64,000 bases of DNA, taken from Ceratodon purpureus. Taxonomy: Eukaryota; Streptophyta; Bryopsida; Pseudoditrichales; Ditrichaceae. Location of the stretch: NCBI GenBank assembly GCA_014871385.1, contig CM026426.1:71638756-71702755 (forward strand), given 5' to 3'. The notes under the pieces were generated by a model, which was not told the origin of the DNA, did not search any database, and saw nothing but the letters and a program-made list of their open reading frames with translations. Positions 57,331-64,000 of this stretch are shown here, piece by piece; position 1 is the first letter of the stretch, and each line of letters starts with the position of its first letter. A program made the position numbers and the translations under genes.

Positions 57331-59316
57331 TCAGTTCATATTTCTCTTTTAATCGGTTCCATCAAAGTGTTTGTTACGCACGCCCTCAATATTTCCTACT
57401 ACGGTGTAGTGTGCAAATTGCGTGAGGCTGCATATCTGGAGAAAAAGACCCTGTCAAAGAATATCGACGTCAATGACTATCTTCACATCGATTGTCCATA
57501 TGATCCGAGAGCGAAATCAGGCAGTCCATCAGTCATAAGAGTATCTCAAATCACTATGGTGGATCAACGTCCTGTTTGAGCCTGTCGTGGTTCAACATCA
57601 ACTATGCCTTCTTTAGTGGGAGCGGGAGTAGATAGGATGGAAGAAATTGAAGACCCTGATTCTGCCTACAATGACACAAATCCAGAAAGCGAGCTCGTCA
57701 AGGAAACCCAACAGGATTTTAACATTACTGCTGGCTTCGACCAGTACGGGTCTCAACTGGAACCAGAGGGAGATGAATCTCCGGAGGACCAATCATGGAA
57801 TGATGACAACGAGGCAATGAATTCTCCGGACACTCGGAGAGTGAAGCCTGCGGTTCTGTTGCCTCCTGAAGATTTAGAAATCCCAGATCCTACGCCAGAT
57901 CTAAATGAAGTTAGGATGGGCAAAGTTGACTCACTTGTACCAGTATCGAAGGATTTGAATCCAGGCGTGGAAGTTCAAGCTTCAGCAGGATTATTGCCTG
58001 GACTCATTACACTAAGTGACTCAGAATCTGATGGCGATGAAGATGATGGTAGCACAGATTCTGAACGTGAAGATCCAAGCGATCTTCCACTTGAGAATTG
58101 TCCAACAAGTGCTTCTCCAGTTCATGATTCAGTCGCGGTGGAGGTACGAGTGGAAAACTGTGAAGCAAGTGAATTCTATAATGCTGCAGGAAAGGCTCTT
58201 GCTATAGGCGTGGTAGTGCCAAAGGGCGAGGGGGAGTGGTGGACGCTCTGTGAGCAGAGAAAGAAAAAAAAAGCAGTGGAAAAACTGGCTGTCCAACAGA
58301 AGTTGGAAAGACTGCAGGAAGAGTTGGAAGCATACAAGAGGCTACAAGCACAGGGGGTACTTGTCGGGAGTTCGTCAGCAGCACCGGCTTCTTCAGATGT
58401 TGTGTTGGGTAGCACGGACGAACCTCCTATGGAAAAGGAGGATGTTCTTTTGCCTGGTACCGAAGTAACAAATCCGGTCGAAGGTGAATCAGAATCACTC
58501 GTACCTGCTCTTTCCCTGGATGTAGCCGGAGTTCCACCTGTAGCAGAGGAGGTGGTTCCAGATGTGGTGACATCCTTGGATTCGGGGGATGACTCCTTGA
58601 AGTTCTCGTTTGAACATGATCTTGAAACTCATCCAATGTCACACGAACAGGAAGTACTTACGCCATTGGATGGGGATCAGCCGATCATCACTAAGCAAGT
58701 CCCAACAGAGGATTTTGTGGCGCCACCTATTGTTAGTACCGAGGATGATGTCTACGACATTGAAATCGGTATACCAAGTTAGGCAGACGGGGTACAGAGC
58801 GCAATGTCTCCTACGGAGGTAATTACTCTCACTTGTATATGCTGAATGGAGGTTTGTTAATCTTAAAATAATACGTGTCATGTCCAAACCTGTTTCATCA
58901 TTTGTAATTTCTTATACAAATGAAGTGGATTGACAGGATTGAATCTGGACTATTTTGTTTTGGAGTGACGCTGGTAACCGCGAAGTGCTGAGGGTTTTTG
59001 TAGATAGTTCACCCATTTTGATCTAGGTCATGGACAGTATACGGGTGCCTACCTCGCGGTTGTAATACCATTTTTCTTTAATCGTTATAAATATAGGCTT
59101 TTCATTTGTTTTGAAGGCATGTTTTTTTAATCCTCAAATGAATATATTGGAAGATATTCACGCCCAACCCCTCACGAACTTACATCCACCGATAGAATAT
59201 GGGAATGCATTTCTGAAGTAAGTGTCATAGTGTCTCGCAAACTATATAATTCACTTATTTGTAGACTTCTTTTTTTTCAGGTAACTTCAGCTGTTTTGTT
59301 TTTTATTGTTTAGCAG

Positions 59317-60665
59317 ATAGGCTTGCATAGTGCAAGGAATGCCACCATCGGGTCCAAAGTGGCCGTGCAGTCAAGGTCTCCTTCGAAATGGCTGAACATT
59401 GTTCTAGATTTGAACGGTGTCTTATGCCAATGTATTGAGAGATCAACAGCTATCAACAGCATACGTATTCATCGAAGTATCCAACTATAATAGGACCGAA
59501 AGGTGTATTTTGTCGGCCACGTGTGCGTGAATTCTTGGATAGTATTAGTGAGTTTGCACGTATTGTGGTTTGGAGCTCAATGAAAAGGAGCACGGTTTCC
59601 ACTATTTCTAATTACCTCTTCCATGATCTCCCTACTCCATTAGCTATTCTCGGACAAGACCATTGCCAAACCATAGACATTGGAGAGGGTAGGTCTCTAT
59701 TTCGGGGTAATGAGAATAAATTGATTTACCTAAAAATTATGCCACAACAATTGTTCTCTAGTCGTGCGGAATCTTGGCCCTTTAACATTGATAATACTAT
59801 TCTAATAGACGACTCCCCTGAGACAAGCGTTTGTAATGACAGTGGGAACGCATTATTTCTGGATACCTGGTCCCGTGATCGCATGGACTTCAATTACCTT
59901 GTAGATACTCTTGCACCATGGCTACGGGAATTGAACGATGCATGCTTACCGGGTGAACTTAGGAATTATGTGAAGGAGAATAGGATAGGAATTGCACCTA
60001 TGTCCCCTGACAATCCATTGCTGTCGCATATGATGCGAGGAATGGCTTTGTCTTCTAAGAACGTAGGGGTGCACTATGATATTATCGGAGTTCCTGGTTT
60101 GTATGGGTCCTAAAGGATCCAATACGACTACAAGTTCTGTTCATTATGATTATAATATTTTTATTTTTATACAAATTTAGTGTTGTAATTCTTTTTATAA
60201 ATTATGGCTGTAGCTTCTGGATGTCATTTTGGTTTCTTGATGTCATAATAAAGTAATAGTTTTTATCGAGAGTTCATTTTTGGATTGGTTTTAAAAGTTT
60301 ATTTTTTAATTATATATGATTTGTAGGTATCGTATATATTTATGTGTATATTTATGTGTTTCTATTTATGGCGGATTACAACTGGTGTTAATTTTAATGT
60401 ATCATTTTTACAGATAGCTGGAACTACTATCAACAACGATACCTTTTTAGACGAAGAGACTGAAGTTCCAAACTCAGTTTCTAGTAGCCTAATCTCTGGA
60501 AATTTGGACTCTACATGCGAAGGTTCTGGTCTTCCCGATAATTCAAAGCCCTATGTCATGTTCTGGGCCTCTGATGCGGCGTCCGCCACTATTGATTTCT
60601 CAAAAGGAGATGTTGAAGATGGGGTTGTGGATAGCCACTCCATTAATGACCTAAAGATCCCATGA
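59317..60665 (+). pseudogene. FCP1/SCP-type (HAD superfamily) phosphatase relic in Element 2
   Basis: Family members are Mg2+-dependent protein phosphatases of the NIF/CTD-phosphatase group using a DxDx(T/V) nucleophile motif. After acceptor TTTAGCAG (exon start 59317) comes SKWLNIVLDLNGVLCQ, with the motif as DLNGV, so the second Asp is replaced by Asn. The frame then shifts near 59470 into GPKGVFCRPRVREFLDSISE, followed by IVVWSSMKRSTV and ILIDDSPE, the usual order for the fold. It ends at TAA 60111-60113 after PWLRELNDACLPGELRNYV and ENRIGIAP. A further exon-like segment follows acceptor TTTTTACAG at 60415 and ends at 60665 (acidic, Ser-rich). The frameshift and altered Asp suggest inactivity. 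It could be captured host cargo or a 3' part of the ParB-type transcript. Nothing is seen between 60666 and 61060. Confidence 0.6.
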
Positions 60666-61059
60666 ATTCCTAGTTTATCATCAAGGGGAATTCAGTGCAT
60701 AATTCTATTGGAGTGTTTAATATTCCATCATGAACATCCGAATCCCTTGACTTTCATCCAATATCTAAGAAAGAATGGATTTCGACTCTAACTAGATTAT
60801 AGGACTGCAAGCAAGTAAGAATCCACTAGGTCAGAATACTAATGTCTGTAATATGCAGTGACTGAGGCGGAATATATTGAGAGTTATATCCTTAGGAAAC
60901 ACAATGAATTCATTATGAGCACGGAAGTTCTTCAAAGTCACTAGAAACCAAAGTCCTGTGTTCTTCACGCTTATAGTTCTAACATAACCCAGGATTCATC
61001 TAGTGTGTTAGCAAATAAAGTTTCACTTATAGGGCTTACTTATTTCTTGCATTCTCCAG

Positions 61060-62416
61060 TAACATGTGGAAGGCGTATAAAGATATACGTGTTTTCAAAA
61101 TTCTGAAGATTGCTCTAAATATATAGGAAGAGCAAGAGAAATTACGAGGACATATTTTTTTATACTTAGATATTTTATTTTAAATAGAGTATAGTGCAGT
61201 GAGACGTTCTATCTTCCACACTCGTAATGCAGAGAGTGCACATATTTTTAGTCTTCACATTACAAAGTGTGCACATTTTTTGGGTGTCCTCAAAGAGACC
61301 ATCATTACTTTTCATATTCAATAAATATTGGCTGGTCCAGATTTCCAACTGTTCAAATCCTTATTTGTTTTCCAATCAATACCATGGAATTGAAATGTTT
61401 TGAGTTAAGCTTGAAGAAACATCCATGATAATAGGGTGAGCAATCTGAAAATGTTCATTTGGTCTAAATATTAAAAAAATTGTGGATCTACTCAACATGT
61501 TTTGATACGAAGCATATTTACTATATTTAGATTATTTTTGTATGGCTCTTAGACATTCCATGTCTTGCAATGTAGAAAATGCACATTTTTTCACCTTGCA
61601 CTGGAACGAGTGCACATTTTTTACACTCTACGGAGACACTAATCATCACTTCTATTATTCAATGAATGGTACATGATGGAATATAATTCAAAGGCCTCAA
61701 ATACATATATTTTCGCATGTTTAGTCATGCATAAGCCTTGTACATGTTGCATCATATTTTTTCTTCATAGTGGACTAGACTTCATTCATACGTTTTCCTC
61801 CTAAAAAAAAAAAAAAAAGTTACCCATACCATACCATGGAATTGAAATGTTTTGAGGAAAGCTTCAAGAAACATCCATGATGATTTCTCCACAATAATAG
61901 GGGGAACAATCTGGAAATTATCATTTTGTCTCAATATAAAGAATATTGTGGATCTACTCCACATGTTCTAACACGAAGCATGGTTACTATATATAGATTA
62001 TTTTCATATGACTCTTAAACATTCCATCTCTTCCAATGTAGGAAATGCACATTTTTTCTCCTTGCACTATAACGGGTTCGCATTATCTAGTCTATAGAAG
62101 AGAAACTGATCGTCACTACTATTATTCAATGATGGTTCCATGGATTATAATTCGAAAGTCTCAACTACATATATATTTTTCCGTGTTCACTCATGCATAA
62201 GCCTCATACTTCTTGCATCACATTCTTACTTCAGAGTGGAGTAGAGTTGCTCCATTTGTTCAGGAAAAAAAAAAAACAAGAATTTTTTCCGTACCTTACC
62301 ATGAAATTGAAATGTTTGAAATGGAGGTTCAACAACTATCCTTGATGTCAACTCCGCAATAATAGGGATGTAGTCTCAAAATGGTCATTATGTCTCAATA
62401 TAACGAATATGGTGTT
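61060..62416 (+). repeat. Right subterminal tandem repeats of Element 2 (~460 bp unit)
   Basis: A unit beginning ACCATGGAATTGAAATGTTT starts at about 61381 and 61836, and in shortened form at 62299; an earlier partial copy covers about 61190-61330. Each unit contains GTCTCAATATAA-type sequence resembling the terminal inverted repeat (61446 weak, 61926 good, 62391 the true end), then GTGGATCTACTC, CATTCCATGTCTT and GCACATTTTTT blocks. The last unit is cut off exactly at the element end. Confidence 0.75.
62391..62416 (-). repeat. Right terminal inverted repeat of Element 2
   Basis: Reads TGTCTCAATATAACGAATAT then GGTGTT on the + strand. GATA follows at 62417-62420. Confidence 0.88.
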
Positions 62417-62620
62417 GATAATAGAACTCCTCCTCGACATCGGGGACGTGGCTGTAACATTACCCCGCCTTCATATCAAGGACACAGCGATTATAGATCA
62501 ACTCTTCCGAGTCGAGGGTATGGTGTGAAAAGTACTATTCTACGTCAATTTAAAACATATAGCTTAACTCCACCTTCACGCCCTGGAAGTGGTGATAACA
62601 AAATCCCTCCTCCAAGTTGA
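62417..62620 (+). pseudogene. Pro/Gly/Tyr-rich reading frame interrupted by Element 2 (right part)
   Basis: It continues the frame of 38690-38823: after one GATA, AAT-AGA-ACT-CCT reads NRTPPRHRGRG, then NITPPSYQGHSDYRSTLPSR, YGVKST and PGSGDNKIPPPS before a TGA at 62618. TPPSYQG on the right echoes CPPTYQG on the left, and GSGDNK echoes the reconstructed GSGD-NR junction, so the two halves belong to one repetitive protein. Function unknown. No gene is recognised from 62621 to about 63160. Confidence 0.6.
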
Positions 62621-63169
62621 GGATATTGTGATGACACTACTCGTCCAAACAGTCGAGTGTATTGCGACCTTTCTTATCTTAATGACAACGTATTGCCTCC
62701 TACTTTTGAATCCCCGCCCCTACCCTTGACGAGTTGTAGGAGATCGCTATTTTGACCAAGAAGAGGAATTAGAGCGGAAAAGGCAGGATTATGTGCGACA
62801 AATTGAACGTTATTTGTTTTATCTAAAACGCAACAATCAAAGATTGAAGTAGAAGCTTCATGGAAGTTGACTTATTCCACAGTATATGGGCTATGGCAAA
62901 CCTCCGAACAACTAGAGGCAAGTGAAATGAACAACTAAGGCGACTGGATTGACCCGGGTAAATACAATGGAATAGGGTGGACATGAGACTATTGAAAGGG
63001 GGTTGGGGGAAGTAGATACTACGACAATCAAGGGGAAACACGACGCTAATGTAATCACGACATTGGAAACAAGGAGGTAGAAAATTCTAGGCTTGACATC
63101 TAACCAGATTTGGATGATTTATATATATGATACATGGAGTGATATATCATGATTTGTGCACCACATTCA

Positions 63170-63997
63170 TGATGTTGATGAGGGCCCAAGCAAGCTCCGT
63201 CCGCTTGCTCCGGAAAAGGTGAAGCCGCATTCCTTGAAAAACATTATCCTCCTCATTGCTACTAAGGTATAGTTGACATATGCGTTATTCCCTGCTTCAT
63301 GATCTCTTCTAAGCATCTCTCGAAGCGTCCCACCGTTCCACCAATGCATGTATCTCACGTAGTCCTTCTGGTGAATAGCCACGAAACGAATGACACCTGG
63401 ATGGGGAATTCTCAGGGCAAGAGATTCGTTGTTGTGGTTCACTCATGCTAAATCCGGCCGAAAATCATAGTCGTAGGGCCTTTTAGCAGCAAACTCCCAA
63501 ACCAGAGAGGTTTCCAGAGCTCGCTCGATACGAACCCTACGTATGGTTGCATAACCACCTTTTAGGACTTTGTTATCCAATGGCCGGACAATTGCGGTTT
63601 TGGACAGGACAACCAAAAATCGCATTTGTATTGCCATCTCAATCTCCCGACCAAGCAAAAAATCCCACCAATTAATAGAATCACGTCGATGCCTTGCAGA
63701 TCCCATGGGGAGGATTAGTTTCTGGAACAATTCTGCCTTCAAAACAACCTCATTGAAGGCATTGTCTCCCACCCTATGCTCCCTTGTAAACTTAGCCATA
63801 CTATCATGTGCATTCCATAATGCATCGTCTACTTGATTTTCCACAAAACGAGTGTATCCCTTCTTCTGTCTGTCATTGTTCATCAAAGCATCCTTAATTG
63901 ACAACTCCATTTCAAGCTTGAGTTTCTTGGATCCGTCCTCTTCATACCAAACATAATCAACGAAGCAAGGGTGGTCCCCTTGTAGAATCAAACGATC
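63170..63997 (-). pseudogene. Protein-kinase-like gene fragment, truncated in the N-lobe, reaching the window edge
   Basis: The minus-strand frame enters at the right edge and runs to 63443, is broken by TGA (63443-63445), and continues in the same frame to about 63170. After an unrecognised N-terminal part come NKVLKGGYATIRRVRIE (glycine-loop-like), VWEFAAKRPY (VAxK-like lysine) and ESLALRIPHPGVIRFVAIHQ. The hinge-like YVRYMHWWNGGTLREMLRR follows. No HRD or DFG catalytic motifs follow, so the C-lobe is missing or lies beyond an unseen intron. The upstream part continues outside the window. The kinase call rests on motif order only. It could be a captured fragment in a further TE. Confidence 0.5.
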
Positions 63998-64000
63998 TCA

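Larger units (their letters stand above)
53707..58782 (+). pseudogene. ParB-like (GQH) domain joined to a permuted DNA-methyltransferase-like domain and an acidic tail (Element 2)
   Basis: The coding exon 53707-55110 follows acceptor TATGTGTACAG and ends at GTAAGT (VDYA-gtaagt). Residues about 335-450 carry a ParB/DGQHR-type signature: EEIKNGRFMIINGQHNITAS (GQH at 370-372), then FWDAYIVWTLDAAKLTQIS and RFYNSANHL. A KRKAVNEKSSDREEKRPK segment is a likely nuclear signal. After an intron the frame resumes near 55475 (RFTQAIISRFQAINPNKDG). It later shows VMDLRHCP where an amino-methyltransferase DPPY motif would sit, then SGENVLGIHTGSKFMIAAM (motif I-like) before another GTAAGT donor at 56815, and REAAYLEKK in the next exon. 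This is the order of permuted N6-adenine/N4-cytosine methyltransferases, but the catalytic DPPY is not kept. In-frame stops: TAG 55606, TGA 55876, TAA 56464, TGA 57577. The tail (57604-58782) is acidic. Bacterial ParB-methyltransferase fusions exist; a eukaryotic transposon version is unusual. Confidence 0.6.
38824..62416. mobile_element. Element 2: 23.6 kb DNA transposon with transposase-like, ParB/methyltransferase-like and phosphatase-like genes
   Basis: The ends are 26 bp inverted repeats with one mismatch: left 38824-38849 begins AACACCAAATTCGTTATATT; the right end, 62391-62416, inverted, begins AACACCATATTCGTTATATT; both end GAGACA. GATA flanks both sides (38820-38823 and 62417-62420). 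Excising the element with one GATA joins GGC-GAT to AAT-AGA-ACT, giving GSGD-NRTPP. The same pattern (GSGDNKIPPP) recurs about 60 codons further on, which supports exact boundaries. Inside: a left subterminal region with further TTATATTGAGAC inversions; the transposase-like ORF (-); an AT-rich 7 kb centre; the ParB/methyltransferase-type gene (+); the phosphatase relic (+); and right subterminal tandem repeats. A 255 bp MITE at 15896 shares the ends. Confidence 0.88.

Noticed and set aside
53707..58782. C-to-T deamination as proven cause of the in-frame stops in the ParB/methyltransferase gene
   Set aside because: Any TAG, TGA or TAA can be derived from CAG, CGA or CAA, so the mix of stops is not diagnostic here, unlike the TAG-only gag-like relic.

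Overview
The window reads as nuclear DNA of a green plant (streptophyte). The anchor is a complete three-exon gene for PsbQ, the lumenal extrinsic subunit of photosystem II, at 8.75-10.34 kb, with GT-AG introns, a chloroplast transit region and a twin-arginine lumen signal. Telo-box-like TAGGGTTTAGGG motifs before a predicted gene, a Stowaway-like MITE and several plant-type transposase relics agree. I lean to a bryophyte or charophyte from the gene families, but the sequence does not fix the species. Apart from PsbQ almost everything recognisable is mobile DNA.

Layout. 0.98-3.25 kb: a Gln-rich gag-like relic whose frame is broken only by TAG codons. 3.33-4.53 kb: a ~400 bp-arm inverted repeat. 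4.5-5.3 kb, 13.2-15.6 kb and 16.7-19.3 kb: relics of the gene types carried by the large element at the right of the window. 15.9-16.15 kb: a 255 bp MITE with matching ends. 20.06-20.46 kb: a Stowaway-like MITE. 20.8-22.5 kb: a decayed MULE-like transposase. 23.6-24.39 and 35.50-35.70 kb: one GC-rich tandem repeat array, split by Element 1.

Element 1 (24395-35502, 11.1 kb) has ~20 bp terminal inverted repeats and a 5-6 bp target duplication. It carries three genes: a coiled-coil/RING-like protein, a SUVR-type (pre-SET/SET/post-SET) H3K9 methyltransferase relic, and, on the opposite strand, an intact two-exon 903-residue DDE-type transposase-like protein. Its introns and intergenic parts, but not its exons, are packed with the tetranucleotide GTAC.

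Element 2 (38824-62416, 23.6 kb) has 26 bp terminal inverted repeats (one mismatch) and a GATA target duplication. Removing it rejoins an interrupted Pro/Gly-rich reading frame in phase. It carries a 948-residue transposase-like ORF (minus strand) and, divergently, a gene joining a ParB-like GQH domain to a permuted DNA-methyltransferase-like domain, followed by an FCP1/SCP-type phosphatase relic. About twenty copies of a 21 bp palindrome (10 bp arms, one central G or C) sit in the upstream regions and introns of the two divergent genes.

Working idea: two unrelated large DNA transposons each combine a transposase, a chromatin- or DNA-modifying-type enzyme, and a private short palindrome dispersed only through non-coding element DNA. 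This resembles the self-recognition (anti-silencing) design of VANDAL/VANC transposons, or, for Element 2, a ParB-parS-like pairing. Element boundaries, motif positions and domain motifs are read from the sequence; the functional link is inference. The accessory enzyme genes carry in-frame stops in these copies while both transposase-like ORFs are open.
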